The notes under the pieces: model-generated
Databases searched by the model: none
Seen by the model: only the letters and a program-made list of their open reading frames with translations
What the model was told of the DNA's origin: nothing
Position numbers and translations under genes: made by a program
Shown: positions 29,634 to 39,809 of the stretch, in pieces
How positions within the stretch are numbered: the stretch's first letter is position 1
How the letters are laid out: every line of letters begins with the position of its first letter
From: Seminavis robusta
Lineage: Eukaryota > Bacillariophyta > Bacillariophyceae > Naviculales > Naviculaceae
DNA length: 45,466 bases
Direction of reading: 5' to 3'
NCBI GenBank assembly: GCA_903772945.1
Contig: CAICTM010000854.1
Location: 1 to 45,466, forward strand

Positions 29634-32423
29634 TTAATCATCACATTCTAGTCCTACATCAGTGATAATGCATCGATTCAAGACAGTGGTGGTATTTGTG
29701 ATTTGGACAGACCCATCAGGTCCAACTAAAACATCCACCATCAATTCAGAGAAAGCATCATTGCCAAATGAAAAGAGGACTGTTTCATTGGCTGCAGTCA
29801 GTGAAATCCAACCTGGGTACATACCGGGTTCCAACTCACTGGAATCTCCATCATCAGAAATGCCATTACCAAAAAGATCAGATACAACAAGCTGATACGC
29901 CGTGTTTGGGGTGACATCAAGAAGGAAGGAGTTCAGGGAATACTGACCAAAAGGAATCCTGCTCGATCCTTCCAGTTGGTTCCAAACGCCAAACACACTT
30001 GTTTTCTCCTGCCAGCCCCAAGAAATTGCAGCGGCTTGCGCATCAAGTTGCATGTTGAGCACAATGTTGTTGGTACATCGTTCCAAACACATGGGTGGAA
30101 ACCTTCCTGGCCAGGCTGGGAATGTCTGCAGGTCCACACAGGTCGACACAGGAGAAGTATAGTTTGTGGAACAATAATCGCACCACAGAAAAGAACAAAG
30201 GTGTTCTGGAACTATCCCTGAGAATTCATTCCCATCAAGTCTGAGATTGGCAATACCAGAGGAATTCAGTTCCTGCGGAAGAGTTCCTGTGAGGGAGTTG
30301 TTTTGAAGCAACAAGGTGTGCCATGATATGGAGCCAATCTCACTCGGGAGTGTTCCGGTCAAATGATTGCTGGAAAGATCAAGCGTCAACAGTAAGGTCG
30401 ACAACCCAATGTCACTTGGTAACGATCCACCAAAGAAGTTTTCAGATCCAAGAAGCGTCCTCAAATTGGTCAGAGACCCGAAATTTGCAGGAATCTGACC
30501 TGTTAGTTCATTTTCATAAAAAGAGAGCCGATACAAAGAAAACAGCTGTCCCAGTTCTGTAGGCAGCTGTCCAGTGAGCTGATTTCGCTCTACCCAGATA
30601 CCACCTAAACCCGTAGCAACCTCACTCATAGATGATATCAATCCAAACTCTGATGGGATCTTCCCTTTGAACTGATTATGGCCTAGATCAAACTTTTTCA
30701 AAAAGCTTAGCTGTCCAAACTCTGTGGCAATTTGACCTGTCAAACCATTAGCACCCATTAAAAGATCTTTCAAAGAGGACAACCGCCAAATTTCTGTTGG
30801 GAGCTGGCCAGTAAGCAGATTGTAATGAAGAGCTAATCTTGTCAAAGCCGACAGTAGTCCCATTTCGGTAGGAATCGGACCTGACAATTCGTTTGATTCC
30901 AAATCAATTTGGTCCAAAGCAGTCATCTGCCCGACATCTGATGGAATCTGGCCTGTGAACTGATTGACAACCAATCGAAGATCAACCAAAGCATCAAGCA
31001 TAGCAAACTCTGTCGCAATTGTGCCAGTGAGCTGATTTCCGAGCAAATCCAATTCCACTAAGGAAGTCATTTTGTAGAATGCTGTAGGAATGCTGCCTTG
31101 CAGCTGATCCCTGGAAAATATCAAAGAAGTCAAGGAAGACATTTCATAGAATGCAGTTGGTAGCATATCAGACAATGTCATTGCAATATCAATATTTTCC
31201 AAAGCAAAGCGGGACAGGGACGTCAAGAGTTCAATCTCGGGCGGAACCACAGGTGTCAAACCCGCTGAAAGGTGGAGGCCTGATAGCCAAAGAGAGGTGA
31301 ATTTCCCATGGCCATCACATGAATCAACTCTTGAGGAGTCTGGTATTGGACGGTAGACGCTGAACGAAAAAACCCCAAATCCACTGGAGAACCACTCGCA
31401 CTCCCCCTTTCTTTCATCCATCCATCGCTCCTTTATGAGAGGGTTCCAATTTTCTCCCTCGAAAGCATAAAAGAACGTAGAAAGGGCAAAGAGTTGCATT
31501 TTTCTCCACTCTGGAAGAAATGTGACGTTTTGATGATTGGCAAGCCAATTCCATGCTTTCCATTGGGGGGTTTCACTGCCATCGTTGATGCTGGCCAAGG
31601 TGTACTCTGGTAGGTTATCCAAAAGCCAATCAAGAACGCCTGTAGGGGCGGACGTTGGCACTTTGGAAGGTTCCATGGAACCATAGGCAGTGGGTGTCTC
31701 TGTGGAACTGATAACATCTGGCTCTTTTTGTTTCTGGGTTCCAACCACAAACCCCACAATAATGGCCACAGCAAGTAGCAACCACATCAATGCGGCAATT
31801 CCGAATTGCTGTTGACTCTTCTGTTCTTGTTGCCGACGCTGGGCGGCTTCCAGATCGACTGGATTGGCATGCATCAAGTTGCCAGTGTCGTCATCTTCTA
31901 CAGGATTTGCTTGTGCCAGTTGTGCACCACTACAAACGGTACTGTGCACAATTCGGGGCATTTCCATGGGTCTAGAAGTGTCCCTACCAGCATTGACCAG
32001 GTCATAGTTCAGAGTTGTTGTGCGTTGCAAATCTTCTCCAGGTGCTCCCATGTACGCTCCAGGACGAGATACCTGCTGTCGTTGTCTCCCATCCCTCAGC
32101 AATATCAAGGGCTCTGCCACTGTAGAAGCTGCCACAGTGGCTGCCTCACAGTCAAATGGTCCAGGTGTTTCCTCTTGTTTGGCAGGCGAGAGGGTCTCCT
32201 TTAAAATGTCATCTTTCTCTAGAGTGGAGTCTAACGTTTTTGGTTTAGAGGCAACATTGTCAGTCGCCGTTGGTTTGGCATTATCAAGAATATCCATCTT
32301 GGAAACTTTGTTGTTGGTGTCATGATCAACACCCGTCGTCTCCTCCTGTGTTGCTGCTTTTGCCATTGCCTTGGTCTCTTCTTGTGCATCATGCTCATGG
32401 TCTTCTACTATTTCCTTTTCCAT
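29634..32423 (-). CDS. Single-pass leucine-rich-repeat membrane protein
   Basis: A single-exon, 929-aa protein from ATG at 32423. Residues 1-205 are a long acidic, low-complexity cytoplasmic-type region with the motif PGAYMGAPGEDLQR. The membrane segment is about 207-229 (FGIAALMWLLLAVAIIVGFV). The extracytoplasmic part starts with a linker, then about 13 plant-type LRRs between roughly 375 and 745 (LTGTIATEFA, LTGQIPSD-like, LSGPIPTEMG, LTGQLPTE, LTGTLPSEIG), bounded by Cys-containing caps. A C-terminal region follows (about 746-929) with FGNGISDDGDSSELEPG. There is no kinase domain, so it is not a plant-type receptor kinase. It is topologically a type II/III protein because no cleavable signal is seen. 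It may act as a surface receptor or adhesion molecule, but that is unproven; such LRR proteins are common in raphid diatoms. Confidence 0.93.
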   Translation of the reverse strand: MEKEIVEDHEHDAQEETKAMAKAATQEETTGVDHDTNNKVSKMDILDNAKPTATDNVASKPKTLDSTLEKDDILKETLSPAKQEETPGPFDCEAATVAASTVAEPLILLRDGRQRQQVSRPGAYMGAPGEDLQRTTTLNYDLVNAGRDTSRPMEMPRIVHSTVCSGAQLAQANPVEDDDTGNLMHANPVDLEAAQRRQQEQKSQQQFGIAALMWLLLAVAIIVGFVVGTQKQKEPDVISSTETPTAYGSMEPSKVPTSAPTGVLDWLLDNLPEYTLASINDGSETPQWKAWNWLANHQNVTFLPEWRKMQLFALSTFFYAFEGENWNPLIKERWMDERKGECEWFSSGFGVFSFSVYRPIPDSSRVDSCDGHGKFTSLWLSGLHLSAGLTPVVPPEIELLTSLSRFALENIDIAMTLSDMLPTAFYEMSSLTSLIFSRDQLQGSIPTAFYKMTSLVELDLLGNQLTGTIATEFAMLDALVDLRLVVNQFTGQIPSDVGQMTALDQIDLESNELSGPIPTEMGLLSALTRLALHYNLLTGQLPTEIWRLSSLKDLLMGANGLTGQIATEFGQLSFLKKFDLGHNQFKGKIPSEFGLISSMSEVATGLGGIWVERNQLTGQLPTELGQLFSLYRLSFYENELTGQIPANFGSLTNLRTLLGSENFFGGSLPSDIGLSTLLLTLDLSSNHLTGTLPSEIGSISWHTLLLQNNSLTGTLPQELNSSGIANLRLDGNEFSGIVPEHLCSFLWCDYCSTNYTSPVSTCVDLQTFPAWPGRFPPMCLERCTNNIVLNMQLDAQAAAISWGWQEKTSVFGVWNQLEGSSRIPFGQYSLNSFLLDVTPNTAYQLVVSDLFGNGISDDGDSSELEPGMYPGWISLTAANETVLFSFGNDAFSELMVDVLVGPDGSVQITNTTTVLNRCIITDVGLECDD

Positions 32424-32819
32424 CCTCCTTGTTGCTGTCGATATGAGCTTCGTCGGGTGCTATGCAGCTATCCCTGTGGTTGAAGTGTATATAGCACTCC
32501 ATCCTACAGTACCTGAGGAGCCCCTGCGATTCGGTAATAGAGCATTGCAATTGGGTGAGTTGCCGGTTGGACAATGGCATCATTGACGCCGACGCATGTG
32601 AATCGAATTGAATCTCAAGGATGAGGTTGGAAGAAGCCGTGACGTGGTGTCAAAATCATGCACGATTCAGTGAGGGCAAAACCTCATTTTGTTTTCTGTC
32701 CTGTCCTGTTTCTGGTTGTCTCTTCCTTTTTACAACCTACCCAATTGTATCCGATGGTATCGCACTGTATGGAAACTACAGCTGTGGCAAGCAGAGTTTG
32801 TGTAGGGAGGTAGCTAGCC
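32424..32819. promoter_or_regulatory. Divergent promoter region, LRR and zinc-finger genes
   Basis: A 396-bp gap between ATG at 32423 (minus) and 32820 (plus). GC and AT are mixed, and I can name no TATA box or shared element. Confidence 0.45.
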
Positions 32820-33788
32820 ATGAAGTTCTGGACGGCGGACTCGGAGGATCTTGTGGTGGACATGGTGGAGTGTGAAGTGTGCCAGCGCTGGATCCCCTCG
32901 AAAAACGCGGCCATTCACAGTCTCTATCATGCACATCAGCCAATACGAATCCAAACGGATGATAATGGCGACAGCGGCCTTCCTTCCTTCGTCATGCAGA
33001 CCATTCCTTGCGAGGATTGTAGGGTGTTAGTTCCCAGAGGTAACTGGGAAATTCATCGAGCTCATGTCTGTCGAGGGAGACAACAAGCGGGACAAGTTTA
33101 CAATAACCATCCTGCCCAAGAAGAACAAGAGGAACCACAGTCGCCCAATGACAATCCACCCGTAGTCGTGACAATGGAGACAGTGGAATGCTCCGCCTGT
33201 GGCATCCTGGTTCCCATTCACAACTTGGAATTGCACGAGACGCGAGCTTGCTCGGCGCTCCATACAGTACCACCGACGGGAACTGCTAATTTGGACACGA
33301 CGTCAGATACGAATGGTGGCTGCAGCTTCCCTTTAATTGATGACAAGGACGAAGAAGTAGAAGGATGGAAATGTCCCCGTTGTACTTTTCAGAACAACAA
33401 CACCACAGCCAATCAAGAAAAATGTTCCATGTGCGAGTACCAGCTAGTATCAGCGACAGAAAGTAGTAACCACAATCCGCAGAAAGATTCACCGCCATCC
33501 GAAGAATCCGAAAAAGAGGGATGGATGTTTTGGAAAAGCGTGGTCAAGGATTGGGTCCCGGTGGAGTATCATCAGCTCCTGCCGGAACATCTAGTGCCAG
33601 AACGCGAAAGAAAGAAACGAAAGAAAAAGAGAGGCAAGAGACTGCCACGACAAAATAATAGTTCGGAACCTCCTCCTTCTCGCCAAGAAATACGACAGTG
33701 TCGTTCCGTCTATTTGGATTGGCTGGAGAGGGAACGGCGGCAGTACGTGCAATTGTTGGAGACAACTCGTCAACAGTATCTTTGCTTG

Positions 33789-33826
<38 letters not shown>

Positions 33827-34346
33827 ACCCTCTCATGAGGACGAGCCAATGGAACGATTGAGAAAGCCTTCAGATGACGACAAAGACGAAGCATCCAGAC
33901 TGCCACAATCCATCACGCCCCCAACCCAGTTAGAGTTACTGCAAGCCACGGAACAGCTGTGCCTGCACCATTTGGAATATCTTCGAAGGACACGTGTGAT
34001 TCAACAATTGAAACAGGATATTGAGCTCTTGGGACTTCCTCGTTGGAAACATCATTTACACCATTTGCTCGACTTGTACCAATCCGCCTCCGAACTGTAC
34101 GTGGACAATATCATCTGGGAGCTACGCATGCAGTTCATGCGGTACGCCGTGCTGGAAATCATGGCCATGTTGGAATTGGCCATTTGGAGCGCACAGATTC
34201 AATCCATGGTGGCGAGCCTGGGGCAACCCATGGATGGCGGGGAAGCAAGGAGGGCGTGTCGAAACAGTCGTGATATCAGTATCATTTGCCAGTCGGTCAT
34301 GCCATTCTTGGGACGACCACAAACTCCAGCGTTGCGTGGACTGTAA
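32820..34346 (+). CDS. Multi-zinc-finger protein with polyglutamine tract
   Basis: The 508-aa product has three related Cys/His modules: Cys18-Cys21-His33-His37, Cys64-Cys67-His79-(His82/Cys84) and Cys124-Cys127-His139-Cys144 (pattern CX2C-x11-H). They are reminiscent of TRAF/XAF1-type or Di19-like small zinc fingers. A RanBP2-type finger follows at about 183-207 (WKCPRCTFQNNNTTANQEKC, then SMCEY; ligands Cys185, Cys188, Cys202, Cys205), the kind known to bind ubiquitin or single-stranded RNA. A basic stretch (RKKRKKKRGKRL, about 264-275) may be a nuclear signal. An 11-Gln tract (residues 325-335) is coded only by CAG. The C-terminal 150 residues are helical and hydrophobic but lack a clear TM. 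The role (ubiquitin signalling or RNA binding) is inference. Confidence 0.85.
33792..33824 (+). repeat. (CAG)11 microsatellite coding for polyglutamine
   Basis: Eleven perfect CAG codons lie in frame inside the zinc-finger gene. Pure runs like this tend to vary in length between strains. Confidence 0.95.
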
Positions 34347-34986
34347 GAACAGAATACTAGCTAGATAACCAGATTGTGTTAATTGCTGGTGCAAAAGAAG
34401 TTGCTGGTGCTAGCTTGCTACAAGGGGGAGTGGACAAGAGTTGAGAGACATACGAAACTGGCTCTGGAAGACCTCAAGAGAAAGAAGGAAGGCACTACTG
34501 TACATGTTACATACAGATTCGATTCGAACATGCAGATTCGATTCGAACATCAGTTTGAGACTTTGCTTGAAGCCACAGAGACAATGACATTGGAACAATA
34601 ACACAATGACGCCCACAATCCATTTTAGAACAATCGATTTGGTGGAAAAGGGGATGCCATGAAGGGGGCACTTGCCAAAAGAGTGCCTACCAAGCTAGTA
34701 TGGGAGGGGAGAACACTTCAGGCTGTCTTGCGAACGATGCCGAAAATTCTTAGTTTTTGCTTACGCCGTGGTACCGGTACTTCAGGGGGGGTTAGAGCGA
34801 TCAATCGTTTGATGGGTCAATACTGGTAGAGCTCAAACGAGCAGCGAGCTCAAAGAGCTCGGCTTGTCGGTTTGCCTGGCCCTCCAAAGAGCTAAGGGAA
34901 GAAAGTCATATGTTTTGGTTTGTAGTTAATTAGCTTGGAATAATACTCTTATTTCCGTCACATGCAAATTCTTGTAGATGCTCTAG
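34347..34986. other. Convergent intergenic gap with 19-bp tandem copies
   Basis: Two near-exact tandem copies of CAGATTCGATTCGAACATG lie at 34514-34532 and 34533-34550 (the second lacks the last G). A GGTACCGGTAC occurs at 34770-34780. No gene is seen. Confidence 0.6.
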
Positions 34987-35535
34987 CTACATGCTGTATA
35001 GGTCGGTGAGGTCGGGATCATTGTCGAGAGAGTGCGCAATCTCATTGAGCAACGAGTCATGGACGTGAGCTTCCTGTTCCATGAAACTGGGATTCACCAC
35101 CTTGTCGTCTTTTTCGGCCACGATATTGGCAAGATCTGGATCATTCTCAATGGCATGAGCGACTTCGGCAAACAACGAATCGTGACGGTGCGCTTCCTTA
35201 TCGATAAATGCCTTTTGAGCTTCCTTGCTGGGCTCCACCAATCCAGCCAAGTAGGCATCGGATTCCAGAGAATGTTCCACTTGGTGGATCCGTTTCGCTT
35301 CCTCCGCCCATTCGTGATGTGCTTCATCGAGATCTTTCACCATGCGTGTATCGTCCTTTTCCTCCACCAAGTCTTCCAAAACCGAGTCCAGGCCCTGCAC
35401 CATTTTTGAGAGGATGGGGTGGCCGTCATTATTGCTCTTCGCCATTTGCAAGGTCAACGAACGCTGATTGGGAGGCGCCACCAGGAATGACTCGGCCAAG
35501 GGTGCTGCTGCCAAAAGGAGGATGGATGTCTTCAT
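34987..35535 (-). CDS. Plastid-targeted small repeat protein, function unknown
   Basis: The 182-aa protein starts at ATG 35535 with a hydrophobic signal (MKTSILLLAAAPLAESFLVA). Its junction AES-FLVAPP fits the diatom plastid-targeting rule, with Phe at the cleavage site. After a short transit-like region, the mature part is acidic with three related, probably helical, units: IHQVEHSLESDAYLAGL, then HDSLFAEVAHAIENDPDLAN and HDSLLNEIAHSLDNDPDLTD. They share the pattern H-D-S-L-x-x-E-[IV]-A-H-[AS]-[IL]-[ED]-x-D-P-D-L. No catalytic or binding motif is visible. An alternative TTG/CTG-type upstream start would bury the signal and is disfavoured. Function is unknown; it may be structural or an assembly factor in the plastid (guess). 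Confidence 0.75.
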   Translation of the reverse strand: MKTSILLLAAAPLAESFLVAPPNQRSLTLQMAKSNNDGHPILSKMVQGLDSVLEDLVEEKDDTRMVKDLDEAHHEWAEEAKRIHQVEHSLESDAYLAGLVEPSKEAQKAFIDKEAHRHDSLFAEVAHAIENDPDLANIVAEKDDKVVNPSFMEQEAHVHDSLLNEIAHSLDNDPDLTDLYSM

Positions 35536-35967
35536 TGTTGCTTCTTCTTGGGGAACTATAGTGACTACAAAAGTTTGGCTTTGTGTTGTATTGATTGTGA
35601 GGAAAAGCACCAAAAAAGATCTTTGGGGTCTCACGGGTTCTCACTTCGCTTTTGATGGGATTGTTCCTTACGATCGCGAACAGCAGCTGCACCGGATCAA
35701 AAGATATCAACCTGAGCCCTAACAGAAACAAGGTGTCTAAAGCTGTTTCGGATCCATGTTTCAGACATCACAAAGCGGCACAGCGCACCATGCAATGGTC
35801 CTTCGAGACGGGATCCTGGATCCGAGGTGCGCCAATGGTCGCATTTAATTTATTTTCAAGTTGTGGCTCGTGAACATGGAAGATGGAAGTTGAAGAGTTG
35901 AGCATGCACTTCCAATTTCCAGGATGAGACAAATTATATTGGTGGGTACTCTGCTGAAGTTGGCAAG
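35536..35967. promoter_or_regulatory. Divergent promoter region, plastid repeat protein and esterase genes
   Basis: The 432-bp head-to-head gap must hold both promoters. No named element was recognised. Confidence 0.45.
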
Positions 35968-37452
35968 ATGATGCAATCTTGCGGTATTCCTTGCCCATCA
36001 GTCCTTCTGATACTCTCGCTCTTTGTGGCATTGTTGTCTGTTGTGGTTGCTCAAGCAATAGATGTGAACTTTGAAGAGTGCAGGATCAGTGCCACTGAAA
36101 CATGTGCACTTTCCAGTCTGAGCTTTGGCAAGACAAAGATTTATCCAGGAGGAAACACTCGATGCTACACGGAGGAGTACGAATACTGGTTTCAAGTGGA
36201 CAAACCAACTGTTCCAGATGGTCAAGATTATGACAACAACAGTCCCGATGACACGTACTTTTCCAACCATCCTGGTCTACTCCTGTATTTTGAAGGTGGA
36301 GGAACCTGTTGGAGCACGGATTCTTGCCCCCCGTTGGCGGTTCCTTTCCCCTTTAATCGAACCAACAGCTTTTTCAACCGATCCTATGCCCTCAATCCGT
36401 ACCAAACTTGGACCACTGTGATCGTTACGTACTGCACTGGAGATCTATTTGTGGGTGATGCCGTGACATCGGATGGGAGAACCTACTTTAACGGGATAAA
36501 TAACACCAAGGCTGTGTTGAAATGGGTTGCCGACAATGTGGGCAATACAGCAACGGAAGCCAACCCTATTTTCCCTGCCAAGATTGTCTTCCATGGACTT
36601 TCCGCTGGGTCCATTGGAATCGTTGCTTGGCAGAGAGTGTTGTTCCAATGGAGAAATCAGGCATTTCAGGACTATCCAATCAAACCAACAACAACCGTTT
36701 TCTTTGATGCCTTTGAGGGGCTGGTCAAGTTGGAAATCCAACAACTTACATTTGATGCTTGGGATTTTTGCAGCAATACAGACTTGCTCTTCACTCCAGA
36801 AGAAATTCAGCTATGCAAGCAAGGGGAAACTGATCTTCTGAGGTATAGTCACCTGTATCTGATCGAGAACTACCGGGATATTCTGGTTGCTCACATTACA
36901 AGTAAGGGGGATCTCACACAGTACATGACTTACTGTGGTGGGGGATTGTCAAATATTGAAACCTTGGACCCAATCCTTCCCGATACATCTCTGTTGTTGG
37001 ATCTTGGTTTCCTCTTTGGAGAGGCCATTCCAAGCTTCAGTGGCTCGGAAGTGGCCGAACTGTTAGGTTGCTGTCAAGCTGATTTCTATCAAACCATGAT
37101 TGATCGATTCCAAGAGTACCATGCCCTCGCAGCCAAACAAGGACAGAACAATGTCGTGTCATACCTAATGAATGGAAACGGTCATGCCTGGTCAGCGGTT
37201 CTTTATTTCTATGAAATCTCCTCAACCACAAGGAATAGTACCAGGCTCGGTATTGATATCAAAGGAGGTCAGCCAGGTCTTGCAGAATGGATCTATTCCA
37301 TTGTCAATAGAGTGGATGGAGACGAAATACATTCCGTTTGCTCTCCAGGGTTTGGGTTTGGTACAATCCCTGATGTTTGGCCGTGGCCTTTTGGAAATTA
37401 CCGCTGCGACGATGAAGTGTCATCACAGTCTTTTGCTGTTACAGACTTTTGA
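35968..37452 (+). CDS. Secreted pectinacetylesterase/Notum-like hydrolase
   Basis: The 494-aa product starts with a signal peptide (VLLILSLFVALLSVVVAQA, about 12-30). The domain carries PAE/Notum-type landmarks: LLYFEGGGTCWS (about 105-116), YCTGDLFVGD (155-164), FHGLSAGSIG with candidate nucleophile Ser212, and NGHAWS with candidate His406. These fit a GxSAG serine hydrolase of the pectinacetylesterase (PF03283) family. Paired cysteines suggest an extracellular, disulfide-bonded enzyme. In plants the family removes acetyl from pectin; in animals Notum removes palmitoleate from Wnt. The diatom substrate is unknown but cell-wall or mucilage polysaccharide is plausible. The start is an ATG at 35968, followed immediately by a second ATG. 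Confidence 0.88.
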   Translation: MMQSCGIPCPSVLLILSLFVALLSVVVAQAIDVNFEECRISATETCALSSLSFGKTKIYPGGNTRCYTEEYEYWFQVDKPTVPDGQDYDNNSPDDTYFSNHPGLLLYFEGGGTCWSTDSCPPLAVPFPFNRTNSFFNRSYALNPYQTWTTVIVTYCTGDLFVGDAVTSDGRTYFNGINNTKAVLKWVADNVGNTATEANPIFPAKIVFHGLSAGSIGIVAWQRVLFQWRNQAFQDYPIKPTTTVFFDAFEGLVKLEIQQLTFDAWDFCSNTDLLFTPEEIQLCKQGETDLLRYSHLYLIENYRDILVAHITSKGDLTQYMTYCGGGLSNIETLDPILPDTSLLLDLGFLFGEAIPSFSGSEVAELLGCCQADFYQTMIDRFQEYHALAAKQGQNNVVSYLMNGNGHAWSAVLYFYEISSTTRNSTRLGIDIKGGQPGLAEWIYSIVNRVDGDEIHSVCSPGFGFGTIPDVWPWPFGNYRCDDEVSSQSFAVTDF

Positions 37453-38448
37453 GGAAATCACATGGTCTAGTAGGGATCCGATGTATGTTTTGAAGGAGGC
37501 AGCACTTAATACACATCAAGGATCCATGGCATGCTGACCAATGGTTCACCAGATAGACATCTATCAACACAAAAGATCACAATGAAACATCCAAAATGTA
37601 GAGATGGGGCACTGTCAACGTTGTTGAACCAACTTTAAGTACTTAATGCCTGGGCTTTGGATTATAGTTGTTGTATTGACTGGGGTCGATGTAGACAGCG
37701 ATGAATCCATGACAAGTTAGCCGGCTGCAGCCTGACACTCCACTTCAATCCTCTCTGACCACACTGATGTCCATTAATTCGCAGTGTCCTCATGGCAAAA
37801 ACTAAGGGCTTCTTCCATTGCGATTCCCTTTTCATCGCCAGCATCACAAAGCTGGGATACTGGTACCGGTTCTAGTAGTACATTTCACTTGCCAGTGGTG
37901 CAAACGAACTCCCCGTCTACGCGTGCAGTTGTAATCCTCACCAAGACCGGTACCTTGGGTTGAACTCTGTGTTCAATTTCCTGGAATTGGTGCGGGCAGG
38001 GATCTCAAGGCTTCACCTGAGAGGTGGTACCCAGCTGGTAGCATGTGTCAGCTAGAATAGTGCTCTCGTTGAGGCAGGTTGAGACCCAGAGCAATGTTTG
38101 GCCAGATACCGGACGTACCAGATGGCCCATCGCCCCGCCTATCCTATATCTGCTCGGAGACCAGGCGGCAGGTTCCTTTTGGTTTCAACGTGTAATCTGA
38201 GTGCTGGCTTCTAGTCGATATAGAGGAGCATTACGACTCGTCGAGTTCGCGTTCTCATGGGCCTCGATCCTCGGTCCAAAAGCAATACACGGTAGCGGTA
38301 CGTACCGGTACAGTACCAATACACGTGGGTCATCAAAAGATACGAATCTATCTTTTTGGTGAGAAGGCAATGTTGCCCTGATAGCTAGCTAGTTTTGGCC
38401 TATCCAAAATATTTCCTTGCGGATTCAGATAGCGATCCTGTGGAGACG
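37453..38448. other. Intergenic containing a pseudogene fragment and GGTACC motifs
   Basis: Apart from the pseudogene at 37690-38050, I see no gene. A cluster of GGTACC-type words is at 38290-38318. Confidence 0.55.
37690..38050 (-). pseudogene. Decayed partial copy of the type II membrane protein gene at 39810
   Basis: The minus strand matches the 3' end of the downstream gene. Shared blocks include CTGACACTCCACTTCAAT (37731 on, and 39787 on) and CACACTGATGTCCAT. The pseudogene encodes TLRINGHQC against TLQIDGHQC in the parent. Further upstream parts align in order (around TGGGATACTGGTACCGG and GTTCAATTTCCTGG), with an internal gap of roughly 90 bp and many substitutions. Even the downstream sequence after the stop is alike (GACAGCGATGAATCCATGACAAG versus GACAGCCATGAATCCATGACAAG pattern). 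There is no continuous open frame, so it is non-functional. Confidence 0.8.
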
Positions 38449-39597
38449 ATGATGCGTCTGTTCTTTTTTATTGTCTGCCTTGTTGGAGCGGTGGCTGTCA
38501 AGGAGGCTTCCCATAGTCATCTTCGCTCCATTACGAAAAGTGCAGCCGACCAGCTGATCATATCGGGCGAGCTGAATGGTGCCGAGAAGGACGACGAGGA
38601 AAAGCAACGATTCCTCGAATCTGCCGACAAACGCAAGAAGAAAAACGTGGGATCTTCCAATGATCAAAGCTCTGGCAGCGACAGAGATCGCAACGGGAGC
38701 GACCGCTCCGACGAAAGGGACAATAGGAGGGGTGGTGATAACGAGGTTTGTCAATCCTCTTTCCTCTATGCATCTGCTTTTGCGTCTTTTCTGCTATCTC
38801 ACAAATGCTATTCTCTCGTCCATAGGAGAGGCCCGAGCGAGAAAATGATGAAGAGGTAGAAGAAGGTCCAGATCGCGACGAAAGCAATAGAAACAGGAAC
38901 AGCAATGACAATGACAGTAGGAACGATAATGAGGAGGTTTGTGATTGACTCTGTATTGGCAATGTGCTCATCGCTACATGCAAAAGCCTATCCATGCCTT
39001 CTCACATGCATGCCCCTTCCCCTCTCATGTTGGTAGCAAGCGGAGCGTGGAGGGGAGGAAGCAGCCGAAGAGCGGCCCAAGCGCAAAGAAAGGGGTGACG
39101 GCGGCAAGAGGGACGGGAAGAGCGATGATAGTGATGCCAGACGCAAGAGCGAGGATGAAAAGGATGTCCGCGAGGACAATCCAAATGAAGCCGCAAATAG
39201 AGAGGACCTGAAAGCCTTGAAGAAAATGACGCAAGATGCTGTCAACAGGAAGATTCAACAGGAGGCGGAGAAGTGTAGACGACGTCGTGGACGTCTGCTC
39301 GAGAGCACCGAAAGCGGCGATGAGGGGTTCAACCCTTTAGGAGAGGGCCAAGTGCAAGAAGGTGGAGAGACCATGATGGGATATGGCTCGGACGAAGGAA
39401 AGAAGGATGAGGGCCCGGGTGAGACCATGATGGGGTACGGCTCGGAGGAAGGAAAGAGAGAGGAGGGTCCGGGTGAGACCATGCTGGGTTATGATGAAGC
39501 GACCCGTAAGCGGACTGAAGAGAAGCTCAAAAAGTTTGTCGACAGAGAAGTGAAGACCAAGATTGATGCCGAAGTCGGTGCAATGTGCGGTGAATAG
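38449..39597 (+). CDS. Secreted charged repeat protein, three exons, function unknown
   Basis: Exons 38449-38745, 38826-38936 and 39037-39597 give 322 aa. Introns are 80 and 100 nt; both start GAG|GTTTGT, both are phase 0, and they end CATAG and GGTAG. Residues 1-16 or so are a signal peptide (MMRLFFFIVCLVGAVAVKEA). The middle is extremely charged: SDRDRNGSDRSDERDNRRGG, exon 2 ERPERENDEE... DRDESNRNRNSNDNDSR, then exon 3 EERPKRKERGDGGK and beyond. The C-terminal part holds an 18-residue repeat (GETMMGYGSDEGKKDEGP, GETMMGYGSEEGKREEGP, GETMLGY), followed by a helical tail ending CGE. No enzyme motif is seen. Unsplit frames (38395-38859 and 39217-39597) are partial views of this gene. A cell-wall or extracellular-matrix role is a guess. 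Confidence 0.7.
39364..39495 (+). repeat. 54-bp coding tandem repeat, 2.4 copies
   Basis: Units 39364-39417, 39418-39471 and partial 39472-39495 encode GETMMGYG-type 18-residue repeats. The second differs by a few silent or conservative changes (D/E, K/R). Confidence 0.9.
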
Positions 39598-39809
39598 GTG
39601 GTTAGATCGTAATAGTGAGGTGTGTGTAGTTCCTCGCAGTGAAGACTGGTGGGTGGTACAAAGCAGGGCAACGATATTTGTAGTCTCATACGTTTATTGC
39701 TTACTAGTAGGGTGCATGTAGAAAAGACAGCCATGAATCCATGACAAGTTTTGCTCGGCTTTGTAGAGCTATAGCTAGGCCGCAACCTGACACTCCACTT
39801 CAATTCTCT

